Assembly (NCBI GenBank): GCA_033558025.1
Contig: JAUCEF010000011.1
Coordinates: forward strand, 372,001-436,000
DNA: 64,000 bases
Source of the DNA: Phytophthora sp. 'mugwort'
Lineage: Eukaryota; Oomycota; Peronosporomycetes; Peronosporales; Peronosporaceae
Direction: 5' to 3'
The notes beneath the pieces were generated by a model, which searched no databases, had not been told where the DNA came from, and saw only the letters and a list, made by a program, of their open reading frames with translations. Made by a program: the position numbers and the translations under genes. Shown here piece by piece: positions 1 to 10,930 of this stretch; positions within the stretch are counted from its first letter, which is position 1, and each line of letters opens with the position of its first letter.

Positions 1-2
1 GC

Positions 3-353
3 GTTCCGAAGCAAAAAACGGCATCGATAGCGCTTCGACAGGACCTGGAAGAGCGCAATCAGCTTTTATACAAGCGGTTGGCATCGCAGCAGAAAGTACT
101 GGATCAGCTGCTGCTGACAAAACTCAAGCATGCAAGCAGCAGCGCAGACGAGTGCGATCCCGTGCCTTCCTCACCGTCAGATGTAGTGAGAGAGGGTGCA
201 GGCAATGATCAGGCCGACGCGCAGAACAAACACGAATATTTTATACCAACAGTGATTCCAGCAGCTAGATGCCTAGCTCGTCATGGCGACGTGCGCATCC
301 CCGAGTCTACTGTCACGACTGAACGGCAGCCATTGTCTCCTCCAGCAGCATGA
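3..353 (+). CDS. 3' end of an unrecognised coiled-coil protein gene (5' partial)
   Basis: One frame stays open from the left edge of the window to a TGA at 351-353, giving at least 116 residues. The first 45 residues are rich in Leu, Lys, Gln and Glu with heptad-like leucines (RLASQQKVLDQLLLTKLKH), which suggests a coiled coil. The rest is acidic, low in complexity and ends in a Pro/Ser tail. The start lies outside the window, so no family could be assigned. The next gene on the right runs towards it, with only about 28 bp between the two stops. The frame is well supported as coding by its length and composition, but it could be an internal exon read past a splice site. Confidence 0.5.
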   Translation, partial: VPKQKTASIALRQDLEERNQLLYKRLASQQKVLDQLLLTKLKHASSSADECDPVPSSPSDVVREGAGNDQADAQNKHEYFIPTVIPAARCLARHGDVRIPESTVTTERQPLSPPAA

Positions 354-381
354 AAAATACATTTATGTTAACTTCGTGGAG

Positions 382-948
382 CTACCTCATCCACTCGTCG
401 AGTTTCTTGACTTCTACCTCGGGGTACAGCATCTCGTCACCGTTGCGATCTTGCAGAAGAATGGCAAACGACTTCCGCGCCTGCTGATTCCACTGAGCAG
501 GGCACTGATTGTCGATCGAGGCCATAATGTTTGCTCGTGCCGCGACCCACCGCTGCTCGGATTCCTCGGTGCGAAAGCCCGACAGGAAGAAAAACAGATA
601 AAACCACGCAAAGATCAGTGCAACAGCGAGCGTCCCACCTCTTTCTGGTGTGCAAGGCGTGCAGCTGTAGACGGAAAGAGCGATACACTTGTCAGAGGGT
701 TCAGGTATTATCCAGACAGCCAACGCTGCCCTCTGTGATGTAGCCCTGATAGTTGAGCATAAGCTGGCGTTCAGAATTTGAGAGCAGCTAGTGCAAGTGC
801 CACCACTTCAGCAAAGCTTAATCCTGTTGCCTCTCCATGTGGGCCGTCAGTGTATTTGCTGTATGGAGCTAGTGTCGTTTCATGCAGCAATACGAGGAAG
901 ACTGAGAAAAGTGCCAGACGCCACAGGAAACGCTGCTTCCCCACGTAT
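382..948 (-). CDS. Exons of a possible multi-pass membrane protein (fragmentary model)
   Basis: Two stretches look coding on the minus strand. The upstream one (948 to about 784) follows a pyrimidine-rich acceptor and encodes a hydrophobic segment (LALFSVFLVLLHE) and then SKYTDGPHGEATGLSFAE. The downstream one (about 660 to a TAG at 384-382) encodes VALIFAWFYLFFFLSGF followed by a soluble tail ending in KKLDEWMR. Between them the frame changes at about 780 and again at about 700, so there is either at least one short intron or an indel; I could not find a splice pair that satisfies every phase. Any first exon would lie to the right, where the LINE begins at about 1185, so the gene may be truncated by that insertion. 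The family is not recognised. Confidence 0.33.
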
Positions 949-1184
949 TTCTACTTTTTGTTAAGAAAAAAAAAGCTGCTGGATTTCCAACATCTTTACT
1001 TTTTCAAGGCCCTTTGTCACGACCTGTTGCCTGACCACGTGGTGTCCCTGGAGCGTGTTGGAGATTTTCTAGCAGAGACATTAAATGGCAGTCCGATAGC
1101 GTTCCTTCCTTTGGCGCTAACGGGTGAGAGAGAGAGGCTGACAAATTATTTTGGCCTTATTGACGACTAGATGTCTGGTATGTC

Positions 1185-2700
1185 CTAAGCCTGGTTAGCA
1201 ACGTCAGTGCCTGGTTCAGGTCCGGCGGTTGTACGGGGCTTATCACTGGTGGTGAATGCTCTCGCGGATGACTCTCCAATGCATGCTGACATAGAAGTAG
1301 TCTGGTCCCTTATAATGTATTTGATTTCGGCCTGCCTGCGCTCGCGTTTCACGAGTGCTTTCAGCTGCCTCATTGCTATAGCCCAGAATTTTTCCGTGCT
1401 GGTTTCTGCCGTCACTTCCTCCTGTTCGAACACCACTCTGTTTCTCTGAATCCATAGGCTGGTCATGCATACACTGCTCAAGATGAGCCACACCCGCTTC
1501 CACTCCGCTGTGTATTCTGCACTTCTTCTGGGTAAGTCGCTGCCGTCGTGCCTTGGTTCCTGCCGAAAGTTCTGGTGCTATCCTTTGGCACAGTTTGTTT
1601 TGAAGCTGGTGATTTTGCCAATCTCCCAATTGTCACCCGTCCAAAGCCAGATGAGTTTCAACCAGCACTCTTGGGCGCACGCACACACCCAGAACATGTG
1701 CTCCATTGTTTCTTTAGCGCCGAGACATTTGCTCAGCTTCGGCAACTGTTATCTTGGTGCCGGCCTTCGTGATACATATTGAGTTGTCTGACTGCCACCG
1801 GATAGATGACCCAAACTTGATATTCTGTCAGCTCATGACGATGTGCCCACACTTGCTTTAGTGTTTGCTGCATCGCTGCGTGTTGCCAATCACTGTTCCG
1901 AACGATTTCTTGCATCCTGGTAGCTGCTTCGCCTGAGCGCCTCCATCTTCTTTATATCTCTTGAATGGTTGCTTGTTGAGGGCCACTAAGACGTGTTTGT
2001 TCGCTATATTGTCCGGTACTTGCCACTGAAATCCGTGAATACACGGGTGCGCATAAAATACTATGCTGCCTCCGTCCTCATTCTTCTGCATCTTAAGTCT
2101 GTCCGCTGATGTTCCACGGGAGTGGACTCCCGTACCCTCCAGTGAATACCAGTGGTACCTTCGGCACCTGCAGGCCGCCCCCCTTCCGCCACCGTCGTTG
2201 CGTTCATTATATTGCTAAGCCCCACCGCCGGAGTTTTGCCTGCTGATGCTGCTTTGTTCCGGCTACTGGAATCGTGAGAGAATACGTAGTTTCACTTAAC
2301 CGCTAAATGTTGAGTTCCGCTACGGTGCAGACCTGTATCCGCTAAACTTCTTGCTGGTTAGCATTTTGCCATCCTTTTCAACGATCCACGAATTGTCATT
2401 CCAGCTGAATGTCGGCCAGAACCGCTCCACATCCGCGGTCATCTTTAATCGTGACGGAGGCAGCGCTCTTGGCAACTTCAACAGCCATTTCTCAGCCGCC
2501 ATCCAGCTAATGGCTTCCATCTCCATCTCCTCCATATCCAGTGTGTACTGCTGAATTTCCTCTGCTGAGTGCTCGATCTCTGGTTGCATCCACTCCCCTA
2601 TTAGCTTCTGGAGCTGGTTTTCTAGGGTTCGTTGCCTAGTGTGACTGCTACCGGTCATTTCTTTCCTCGGCGATAGTGTATCTTTCCACGGCTATGTTAC
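1185..2700 (-). pseudogene. LINE ORF2, C-terminal region, disrupted
   Basis: Minus-strand frames downstream of the reverse transcriptase resemble the usual thumb and C-terminal part of such elements. There is a segment about 2744-3133 with RVLLLNVIMLPSVLF and LQKQFLWSHS, then 2320-2658 with WNDNSWIVEKDGK, then 1185-1629 with LILSSVCMTSLWIQRNRVVFEQEE, which resembles the end of zf-RVT-type LINE proteins. Frame shifts separate all of these. The last stop lies close to 1185. Confidence 0.7.
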
Positions 2701-2861
2701 TCCGCGGAACATCCATGCCTTCCATGCTGCCCAGTACACATCCTTACGCTAGACTAACCATTGTATGGTATTTGGCTCGCTGGGTTTTGCTCGCCAGCGA
2801 GACTGAGGCCAGTCCCAGACCACCCGCTTGCTTCGGTGCGGAGACTAAACCCGGATTCATA

Positions 2862-4610
2862 TTATGTCGACTTCCTTCCGTTGCTATCGAGTGGCTCCAG
2901 AGGAATTGCTTCTGCAAGTTGCGGATTTGCTTGTCGGCCCATGTCGGTGTGTCCAAAGCTGCCGCAGTGAATAGCACTGACGGTAGCATTATGACATTCA
3001 GTAACAGCACTCTGTGGTTGACACTGGTTGCGATTTGCATAGCTGTTGATAGTCGTCGCCGGATATTCCGTATTCTCCCCGCCCAGTTCACGCCCGTCAG
3101 TTCTCCTGTGCTTGCGGACCGGTATATCGTCATACTTCTGCTCGTTCATTGCGGTGTTCAAGAGGATGAGATGGCTTTTAGTGGGTTGGACTTGCAACCC
3201 CGAAATGCGTCCGGACTGCTTCACTATGTCCATTACGCGCGGCAAATATTGCGCCTGCTGAAGAAAGACCGTCGAGTCGTCTACAAAGGCTCAGAAGACG
3301 TGGCGTTTGCCTTGTCCTCCCGGCACCTCAATACCCTGGCGTTCTTTATCTTGTCGTATTGCCAACGCTAAGACTTCTGCTGCTAGGATGAACAACAATG
3401 GCGCCAAAGGGCATCCCTGTCGGATACCTGAAACTACGTCCTGAGGACTCGATAGCTCGCCATTCACTAGAAATCTACTACGTCCTGGGGACTCGATAAC
3501 TCGCCATTCACTAGAAATGGACTCGCCATTCACTAGAAATCTAGCTGTGGTTCCTGCGTGCAATTTCCGGAGCATGTTCACGAATTCGCGAGAACTCAAA
3601 CTTTAGTAGCGCCATAAGAAAAAAGAAGAAGAAAGAAGAAATTCCGCGCGACCGTATCATACGCTTTCCGGAAGTCAAGCAGCAGAATTACCCGACTTAA
3701 GGCTGTGGCTAACTCTGGTTCCTCATTAGCGGTTGCTAAGACCGCCAGCTCATCATCACCGTCTAAAACATTTAACGCCCGTGCACAAATCCTTGTTGCT
3801 AATCCCGTATCGGCTTCCGAGCTCTCTGCATCCGCGTAGCCATTACTTTAGTAAACACTTTGTATCCCGTCTGAAGCAATGAAATTGGCCGGAAGTCCAT
3901 GGCATCGGTGGAATCTCCTTTCGTTCTCAACGGGATGGTCAAACCGTCAAGAAACGATGGCGCAGCTCCCCCCCCCCCCTTCAAGAGCTCGTTGCCAATG
4001 GTCACCATCGCCGGTACAAGTACTGCTTGGGCATCTTTAAGAAAAAAAACATTGTTAAGCCCATCCGGGCCTGCCGCTTTATGTCGGTTTAGATCGGCTA
4101 TAGCAATGATGACTTCTTCAGTTGTGATTTCTTGTATCAGCACTGCATTTTGCTGAGGATACTCGTCGGCCGTCTGGAATCTGCACGAAGTTGTCAAACT
4201 CGGATTCCAAGTCTTCTGCCCTGATCGTACTGTGCACGGTACCTTAAATAGGTCGCCATTCGGATTCAAATTTGTCCGCTATGCTTAGTTCTCGGGCGAA
4301 CGGCGCTCCGTTGATACACTTTATCTCCGAGATCGTTTGGTCCTTTTCCCAGTTTGACGCGCGCTTCAAATTCCAGCGCAGCTGCTCCATCGTTCGATCC
4401 AATCGCTGACCCATTCGCACTAAGTGTTCTTCTCGCACGTCTTCCTCCGTGACCTGTAGAGCTCTTTTCGCGTGCGTAAGAGCGCTCGATTCCGCGCATT
4501 GATCCTGTGTACAGCAGCTTTCCTCCTCTGCTTCTCCGTAGTGTGGATCCTTTGTATGCACGCTACGCACTCCTGTGACGTTTTGTCCCACGTCTTAGCC
4601 GAGACCTCAT
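2862..4610 (-). pseudogene. LINE ORF2, reverse transcriptase domain, disrupted
   Basis: Conserved blocks of a non-LTR reverse transcriptase appear in order on the minus strand: HKAAGPDGLNN, then [20 protein letters not shown], then [14 protein letters not shown], then an FVDDS box (the equivalent of YADD) close to 3270 and GLQVQPTKSHL. Disruptions include a TGA just before the FVDD box, a purine-rich insertion at 3616-3642, a short tandem triplication at 3433-3542, and frame shifts near 3800 and 4260. Catalytic aspartates are still readable but no functional protein can be made. Confidence 0.85.
3433..3542. repeat. Short tandem triplication in the LINE reverse transcriptase
   Basis: A 43-bp unit containing ACTCGATA and CTCGCCATTCACTAGAAAT occurs at 3433-3475 and 3477-3518, and its last 24 bp occur again at 3519-3542. 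As a result RFLVNGE is encoded more than once just before the SGIRQGCP motif. Confidence 0.8.
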
Positions 4611-4623
4611 TTCCAATACCAAG

Positions 4624-4965
4624 TGTAAGGACCGCGCTGATAGCGGTCAGGATCCAGCTGATGGCGAGGGTACGCCAGCGCTCGGCGTAGTGCTTACGCG
4701 CGAGCGCATCCAAGCCATGTCCCTACCGCCACCTGCCCACGCATTCAGTCAAGTCAAGGATCAAGTCAAGCCTCCGCTTCCGTACAGCAGAACGCAAAGA
4801 CGCACCTCGTGCCGGCCGCGCGCTTCGCTGCAGCACCACCGTGGTCCCCTTGGTCTCGCAGGACTCGGTCTGCCATGCATGTTCCGATCGATCAGTTTGG
4901 GCTAACGATTTAATGTCATTCGGCTTTTCGCTTCCTCGAGCTCAAGTCACTCACCAGTCACTACA
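4624..4965 (+). repeat. Gypsy-1 5' LTR
   Basis: It is bounded by TGT...ACA and is 341/342 identical by eye to the 3' copy. It carries a repeated AAGTCAAG motif in its middle. Confidence 0.93.
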
Positions 4966-4966
4966 A

Positions 4967-4981
4967 TGGGTAGCACTTGCT
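4967..4981 (+). promoter_or_regulatory. Gypsy-1 candidate primer-binding site
   Basis: TGGGTAGCACTTGC starts one base after the 5' LTR. It begins with TGG, as expected for pairing to a tRNA 3' CCA end, and is similar to the site of Gypsy-2 (TGGTAGTACTTG at 53245), so both may use the same or a related tRNA. The tRNA was not identified. Confidence 0.5.
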
Positions 4982-5187
4982 CCGCTGTGAGGGGATCTCC
5001 GGGCGCCCGACTTGTCTTCTCGCGCGCCAACGCTTCTGCCCTCCTCTTCTCCGGTGTGAACCACAAATATAAAAACTGGTGTGGACCACTCAACTTCCTG
5101 CTACTTCTTCAAGTTGGCACTTGACCCAGTTGAAGTCGTTCAAGTTTAGGCCAATCAGCATCCGATCTCGGCGTTTCGACCAATCCA

Positions 5188-6138
5188 ATGTCGGCAACGC
5201 CAAGTACCATGGCTGACAAACACATGCATCCCGTGTGCATCGACTACGAGACGTTCGTTCAAGCTATCGAGCGTATCATGGTGGTCTGAGCCAGCAGAAT
5301 GCTCAGATGTACCATGAGTTTCAGTCGTATCTGAAGGGCTACCAGCAGCAGGCTCAGCAGCCCCGCTGGTAAGATGGAAGGTGTGACGATGCCGACCTTC
5401 AGTGGTCGCCCGACCGAGTCGGTGGACGAGTTTATCTTCCGGACCAAGCTCTTCATGCAAGGCAAGTGCATCGACTTCGCCAACCCGCAGAACAGTCCGC
5501 ATGTCGTCGCTATGCTGGCCGCCAACCTACGTGACGCGCAGCGTCATGGTACCACTCCAAGGTCGTCATCGACCATGTCACCTTTGCGGGTATTGACGAA
5601 TTGAAGGCCGCGTTGACTCAAGAATTTGTGCCGCCGGACCAGCAGTACCGCCTGCGAGCAGATCTGCGCCAATGCCGTCAGCGTGGCGCCGTGGAGACGT
5701 ACGTCAAGGACTTTCATCGCCTCATGACCCAGATCCGTGGCATGAGTTCGCTGGACCAGGTGGACCACTTCTGTGATGGCCTTACCCGAGACCAAGAAGG
5801 AGGTCATGTACCTACGTTGTGGTACACTGGCCCAGGCCATCGAGGCAGCCCAAGCTTTTGAGCGCACTCATTTCTCCAATGGCCGATTTTCAGCCAATCG
5901 CAACGGTTCTCCGGGTCGCGTCTCGGTCAACCCGTCAGGCGGTGACTATCGCAGTGACGGGCCGGCGCCGATGGACGTCTCGACCATGGACAGCCGGCGC
6001 ATCGACAAGCGGCATGGTCGCGAGCCCAACCTGTGCTTCTACTGCAAGGAGAGCGGCCACCGTATTGGCAACTGCCCGCACAAGCAGGGACGCGCTGCCT
6101 CGGAGTCGCCGGGAAACGGTTTGGCTCGGCTGATGTAA
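5188..6138 (+). pseudogene. Gypsy-1 gag, with frame shifts
   Basis: The ATG at 5188 opens the leader. The capsid-like part starts around 5374 with PTFSGRPTESVDEFIFRTKL, typical of retrotransposon gag. The frame must change near 5280, 5545 and 5780. The last frame contains TKKEVMYLRCGTLAQAIEAA and a zinc knuckle CFYCKESGHRIGNC (C-x2-C-x4-H-x4-C) at about 6033-6075, and ends with TAA at 6136-6138. Gag would form the particle that packages element RNA. The three shifts in a young element are notable. Confidence 0.85.
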
Positions 6139-6239
6139 GCGGAGTATCAGTCGAGCCGAAGCCGCAAGGCCAATTTCCCCCTGTGTGTGAACCTATATGT
6201 GCGTCGCCGATCGAGCTCATGTAGTTCTCGACGCTTTCT

Positions 6240-6720
6240 GCTGGCCCTCCTACTCCATTTCTGGCGATGACGAGCATTACGGGTCGAACCTGCCGCATGC
6301 TTATCGATTCTGGCGCGTCGCATTGCATCTTGAAGGATGGCAGTTTTTGATACTTCTAGATTGGACAAGATTACGATCTCGGCGCGAGGCTTCGATGGTG
6401 ATGCTCAAGAGCGCTCGGTGCCGTCGCCGAGTTAGCTGTGACCTGTGACGCGATAGTCTCCCGCGTGCGATTAATTTTCTGGCTTATCAAGTACGACTAC
6501 GACGGTATTTTGGGTCGCCCATGGCTCGAGCAGTGCAACCCGACGATTGGCTGGACGGCTCATACGCTGTCCTTCCGCATGCGCGCCACGGGCCTCCGTC
6601 AAGTCACCCTGGCCGTCAGCGCGCCTCCCCTGGCCCCTGACGCAGGCGTCGAAGTGGCCGAAGTCTCTCTCGAAGAGTTCCGGTCGCGCCTCAAGGCAAA
6701 CGAGTACGTTGAAGTTTCGG
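6240..6720 (+). pseudogene. Gypsy-1 protease region
   Basis: Shortly after gag a frame contains CRMLIDSGASHC at about 6290-6325, the DSG triad of a retroviral-type aspartic protease. Further on GILGRPWLEQCNP (about 6505-6543) matches the conserved LG-x-P-W-L block at the end of the domain. Frame shifts near 6345 and 6435 separate the two halves. Confidence 0.75.
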
Positions 6721-6725
6721 GTTGA

Positions 6726-7770
6726 GGTCGCTCCGGATACTGCCAAGACTGTGACGCTTCCGGAGGTCCAGTCCCTATCAGATGAGTTCGCTGACCTATT
6801 TCCCCGACGCTATTTCCGATGGACTTCCGCCCGAGCGCGCTATCGAGCACGATATCGTGGTTCGCTCCGACGCAGTACCTTCCGTTCGTGCTGCCTTTCG
6901 GCACTCTCTCGTTGAGCGTGCTGCTCTCCGCCTGTTCGTTCAAGATCTGTTGCGCCGCGGCTGGGTCGAGCGCTCGAATTCTCCGTGGGTCTCCAATATT
7001 TTCGCTTACCCAAGAAGGACCCGGTGACCGGCATCGCTCCACACAAGATTGATTGGCTCCGCAGCGGCGACATCACGCACCCAGTGCGTTGGGTGATCGA
7101 CTACCGCTATTTGAATTCGCAGAGCGTGATTCCGCGTATTCCGCTGCCTCGGATTGATTATCTTCTGGACGCAATGCAAGGCGCCATGTACTTTTCGGCC
7201 ATTGATCTGACTTCCGGGTATCACCAAATGCGACTCAGTCAACGCACGCGCCCACTGACGGCTTTTCAAGCTGGTGGCGACCTGTTCCAGTGGACTGTCG
7301 CGCCCATGGGCCTAGCTGGCATGCCTGGTTCGTGGTCTCGATTGATGGGATACCTCCTCGGATCGTCTTGCTACGCTGCCTTCTGCGTCGTTTATTTGGA
7401 CGACATCTGCATTTTCTCGCGGTCGCTCAAGGGCCACATCTGCCACCTCCGTACGGTGTTCGACGTGTTGCGGAGGCACAGCTTTTCTGCAATCGTGCCA
7501 AGTGCACGTGGGCTCAGCGTTCGGTGACCTTTCTCGGTCATCGTATCAGTGGTTCGACCATCATGATCGGTCCGGCCAAGATTGAGGCGATTTCTCACAT
7601 GCAACCGCCACGTTCGATTACGGAGTTGCAGCGTTTTCTCGGATTCTGTGGTTATTTTCGTCGGTTCATCCCAGACTACGCCTCGCTGGTTCGTCCGATG
7701 TCGATGTCGATCTGCTCAAGTGAGCACGCACGTGGAGATGGGGCCCCGCCCAGACCGACGCGTTCGAGCA
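6726..7770 (+). pseudogene. Gypsy-1 reverse transcriptase, disrupted
   Basis: After a linker (about 6780-6980) the long frame 6985-7527 has VRWVIDYRYLNSQSV, then FSAIDLTSGYHQMRL, then FQWTVAPMGLAGMPGSW and the catalytic VVYLDDICIF box at about 7389-7418. After a shift near 7480 the frame continues with FCNRAKC, TFLGHRIS and ITELQRFLGFCGYFRRFIP, the connection region. In the well-known consensus this stretch reads F-x-MPFGL-x-NAP-x-F; here the NAP is changed to GMP. The domain is otherwise easily recognised. Confidence 0.9.
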
Positions 7771-7771
7771 G

Positions 7772-8704
7772 GTGAAGGCTCTCCTGCAGCAGTCGCCGGT
7801 GCTTCGACTTCCTGATTTCTCACTGGAGTTTTTTGTCACGACCGGCGCGTCCGATTTCGCGGTGGGAGGAGTCTTGAGTCAAATTGACCGCTCCGGCCAG
7901 CACACAGTAGCGTTCCTGAGTCGCAAGCTCAGTGACACCGAGCGCCGTGGGCCAGCGCACGAGAAAGAGCTTTATGCGATCAAGTTCTGCCTGGAAAAGT
8001 GGCGTCCGTACCTGCTCCGCGTCAAGTTCACGATTTATACCGACATTACCGCGTGCAAGTGGTTCTTCACCAAGAAGGAGCCGTCGCCAAAGCTGCTTCG
8101 CTGGTTCGACGTCTTCAGCCGGTTCACCTCCATGGTCCATCATCATGCCGGTCGCACCAACGTCGTGGCTGACGCGCCGTCTCGCCCGGTTCACGTGAGC
8201 ACCCTCGTGGTTGCCGGTCCCGATCCTGCGCTTGCGACGCGCATTAAGACACTGCACGGCGCTGACGTCGAGTGCAAGACGTTATTGCGGCAGCTGCGGG
8301 CCCAAGAACCATCGGATATTGCGCAGAAGTTCTCACTGGACGGCGGACTCATCGTTATCAAAGACTGTCGAGGCACCCGCATTCTGCTCCCTCGAGATGA
8401 CCGACTCGTTCTGGACGTCCTGATTCAGTATCACGACTCGGCCACTGTCGCACATCCGGGGGTCATGAGGACCTATCTTACCGTACGTCAAGATTTCGTG
8501 TGGCGCGGACTCCGTGCTTCAGTCGAAGACTGTGTGCGCACCTGCGAGACTTGCATGCGCAACAAGTCGGGTGATCGCGAACGTGGACTACTTCAACCGC
8601 TTCCGGTTCCCGATGCTCCATGGGTGGACATTTCGATGAACTTTGTCACGGGCTTCCGCTGTCGGACGAGTTTGACGCCATTTGCGTCGTGGTGTGCCGA
8701 CTGA
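7772..8704 (+). CDS. Gypsy-1 RNase H and integrase zinc-finger segment
   Basis: One uninterrupted frame of about 310 codons. It starts inside the RT-RNaseH connection and shows VTTGASDFAVGGVLSQ, then SRKLSDTERRGPAHEKELYAI (RNase H of LTR elements), FTIYTDITACKWFF and HHHAGRTNVVADAPSR. Next come the integrase N-terminal HHCC finger (AHPGVMRTY... CETCMRN) and VPDAPWVDISMNFVTG, which begins the integrase core. A TGA at 8702-8704 ends it, and the core continues in another frame. As part of a polyprotein it would not be translated on its own. Confidence 0.85.
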   Translation: MKALLQQSPVLRLPDFSLEFFVTTGASDFAVGGVLSQIDRSGQHTVAFLSRKLSDTERRGPAHEKELYAIKFCLEKWRPYLLRVKFTIYTDITACKWFFTKKEPSPKLLRWFDVFSRFTSMVHHHAGRTNVVADAPSRPVHVSTLVVAGPDPALATRIKTLHGADVECKTLLRQLRAQEPSDIAQKFSLDGGLIVIKDCRGTRILLPRDDRLVLDVLIQYHDSATVAHPGVMRTYLTVRQDFVWRGLRASVEDCVRTCETCMRNKSGDRERGLLQPLPVPDAPWVDISMNFVTGFRCRTSLTPFASWCAD

Positions 8705-8705
8705 A

Positions 8706-9720
8706 TTAGCGTGCACGGTATCTGCCGACCACCAGGACCGCTAACGCGCCCGAGGTCGCACGACTGTTTTCGACAGCATCGTAGTCATTCACGGCGCCCC
8801 TCGATCGATTGTGTCGGATCGAGATTCGAAATTCGTGAGCAAGTTCTGGCAATCGCTCATGTCGCTGATGAACGTGCGACTGTGCATGACAGTCGCTCAT
8901 CGCGCTCAAGCCGACGGCCAGAGCGAACGTCAAGTTCGAACGCTTGAGGACGTTCTTCGGTGCACCGTGTCGCACTTTGGCGACGATTGGCTCGGCTGGC
9001 TGCCAAGTAGCGAGTATGACCACGCATCTTTGGTGAGTAGCTCCACGGGCCGGTCTCCGTTCGAAGTCGACACGGGTCGACGTCCAGCACCGCGCCTTTG
9101 GGCTCTGGATACCCGCTCTGCCTTCGTTGCCGACCGCCAAGCCGCGATTGATCACGCCCGGGCTACACTGGTCAAGGCGCAGCAGCGTCAGAAGGCGTTC
9201 TTCGATCAACGTCGTGACGATGTCCAGTTTCAAGTCTCCGAGTTCGTCTACGTGCGCGCCAGCCTGCTGAACAAGTCGGATGTCTGCGGCCGATTACGAC
9301 CCAACAAAGGACACCACCAAGAACAAGCTGCTTCCTCGTCGGATTGGGCCGTTCAAGGTTATCAAACGCATCGGTACGAACGCGTATCGGTTGGAGCTTC
9401 CCCCGTCTCTCCGGTCGCATGACGTTTTTAACGTCGACCAGCTGAGGTTGTCTTTCGGCTGCCCACCGGAATTCTCTGGTCGCCCAATCCGCCGAGCCGC
9501 ACCCGTCATGTTCGACGCTGAAGGCGAACGCGTCTTCGTGGTGGAGTCGCTCGTTGCGCGCCGCACTCGCAATCGCCGCGTAGAGTTCCTCGTCAAGTGG
9601 GCTGATCTCCCCGACTCCGAGAACCCTTGGGAAGACCAGCGCAAGATTCAGAGGGTTTCGCATTGGTCGACGTTGCGCGAGGAATTCCAGCGCCGACAAC
9701 GCCAACTTAAGTGGCGGGGC
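8706..9720 (+). pseudogene. Gypsy-1 integrase core and chromodomain
   Basis: The frame from 8811 contains IVSDRDSKFVSKFW, with the second catalytic Asp, and AHRAQADGQSERQVRTLEDV, with the catalytic Glu. After a shift near 9280 the frame 9280-9720 shows RRIGPFKVIKRIGTNAYRLE and VFNVDQLR, the GPY/F module, then FVVESLVARR... VEFLVKWADLPDSENPWED, a chromodomain with its aromatic residues. The chromodomain is thought to guide integration to certain chromatin marks in chromoviruses. A purine-rich stretch just before 9721 is the likely polypurine tract. Confidence 0.88.
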
Positions 9721-10062
9721 TGTAAGGACCGCGCTGATAGCGGTCAGGATCCAGCTGATGGCGAGGGTACGCCAGCGCTCGGCGTAGTGCTTACGCGCGA
9801 GCGCATCCAAGCCATGTCCCTACCGCCACCTGCCCACGCATTCAGTCAAGTCAAGGATCAAGTCAAGCCTCCGCTTCCGTACAGCAGAACGCAAAGACGC
9901 ACCTCGTGCCGGCCGCGCGCTTCGCTGCAGCACCACCGTGGTCCCCTTGGTCTCGCAGGACTCGGTCTGCCATGCATGTTCCGATCGATCAGTTTGGGCT
10001 AACGATTTAATGTCATTCGGCTTTTCGCTTCCTCGAGCTCAAGTCACGCACCAGTCACTACA
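9721..10062 (+). repeat. Gypsy-1 3' LTR
   Basis: It is the same length as the 5' LTR and differs from it at one position (10048). It starts right after a GTGGCGGGGC tract. Confidence 0.93.
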
Positions 10063-10130
10063 CGAAGATCCGCTAGTTGCTCCATCATTGCATTGATTTC
10101 CGTCGGGGTGAGCCGACTAAATTGGGTACG

Positions 10131-10930
10131 TCACGCCCCTCTTCCTTCCGTTCCGGTAGGGTTTTGACGTTCGTGGCTGAAATGGAGACGCACACACTGG
10201 TGATCCGACGGTGCCACTTGTTCTCTTACATCAACCCAGTACACCCTATTCGTCCATTCTCTAGGCACGTAAAAATCTATCCAATTTGCTCGCACACTCT
10301 GGCCCCAATAAATATAATACTCCGCGGGTTCGATGTCCTCGTCAACCTCTGCTACGTCCCCTTCGAGTGTGAGGGCATCCTCGAGTTTGAGATGCAACAC
10401 GAGGTCGCGTAACCCCTTGCTTTCAGGCGTGTTAAACCTTTGGCCCCCAAGTCTATCTAAGGGCGGGCTCTGCACACTGTTGAAATCCCCGACTACCATG
10501 ACTTGTTGCACGTTCCACCGCCAGGTTCGGAGCCCCGCGAAGAACACCCCTCGCTCTCTGGCCATGTTGGACGCGTACACGTTTACTATTGGTTGGTCTC
10601 CAATGGCTACTGCCATTACTCTCTGCGTCCACCGGTCCTGTTTCCAAGCCTTCACTGTGCCGGCTTCGCTCAGGTTTATCAGGATTGCCACTCCTTCTGC
10701 CTTACAACTATGCACACTCCAATGATAATTGCGGTCCTGTGGTCTGAAAATGTTTCCCCCATAGCCGACTCCAGGTCTCCTGCAACTTCTCTGCTTCCTC
10801 CTTTGTGCTCACGTGAGTCTCCTGTAAGAGCCACGCTGCCGGGCGGTCCCTGACAGGTGTTCGTCTCCAGGCCCTTAGCCATTTAACCTGACTGTCCTCT
10901 TTGAAGCTGCGTACATTCTGCGTTTCAATC
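10131..10930 (-). pseudogene. LINE ORF2, AP-like endonuclease domain
   Basis: The frame opens at about 10930 with TQNVRSF, continues to a catalytic-glutamate motif (WLLQETHVS), then VMVVGDFNSV, which matches the conserved GDFN box, then NWIDFYVP and PSDHQCVRLHF, the terminal S-D-H motif of the exonuclease-endonuclease-phosphatase fold. In a LINE this domain nicks genomic DNA to prime reverse transcription. A single frame change near 10680-10720 separates the first 80 residues from the rest. The domain is followed by the linker to the reverse transcriptase, which Gypsy-1 interrupts at 10063. Confidence 0.85.

Larger units (their letters stand above)
4624..10062 (+). mobile_element. Gypsy-1: complete Ty3/Gypsy chromovirus inserted in the LINE
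   Basis: The element is 5439 bp with 342-bp LTRs (4624-4965 and 9721-10062) that start TGTAAGG and end CACTACA. Between them lie, in order, gag with a CCHC knuckle, protease, reverse transcriptase, RNase H, integrase and a chromodomain. The order RT-RNaseH-integrase places it in Ty3/Gypsy, and the chromodomain makes it a chromovirus. The LTRs differ only at 4951 (T) against 10048 (G), so insertion was recent. The flanking pentamers CCAAG (4619-4623) and CGAAG (10063-10067) differ at one position and are the probable target duplication. Despite the young LTRs the coding region has many frame shifts. Confidence 0.93.

Noticed and set aside
778..1170. 130-codon plus-strand frame ending DFLAETLNGSPIAFLPLALT...
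   Set aside because: The first two thirds lie over the probable minus-strand membrane-protein exon and a poly-A run. The last 65 codons look somewhat coding but have no recognised motif and no start, so no gene was called.
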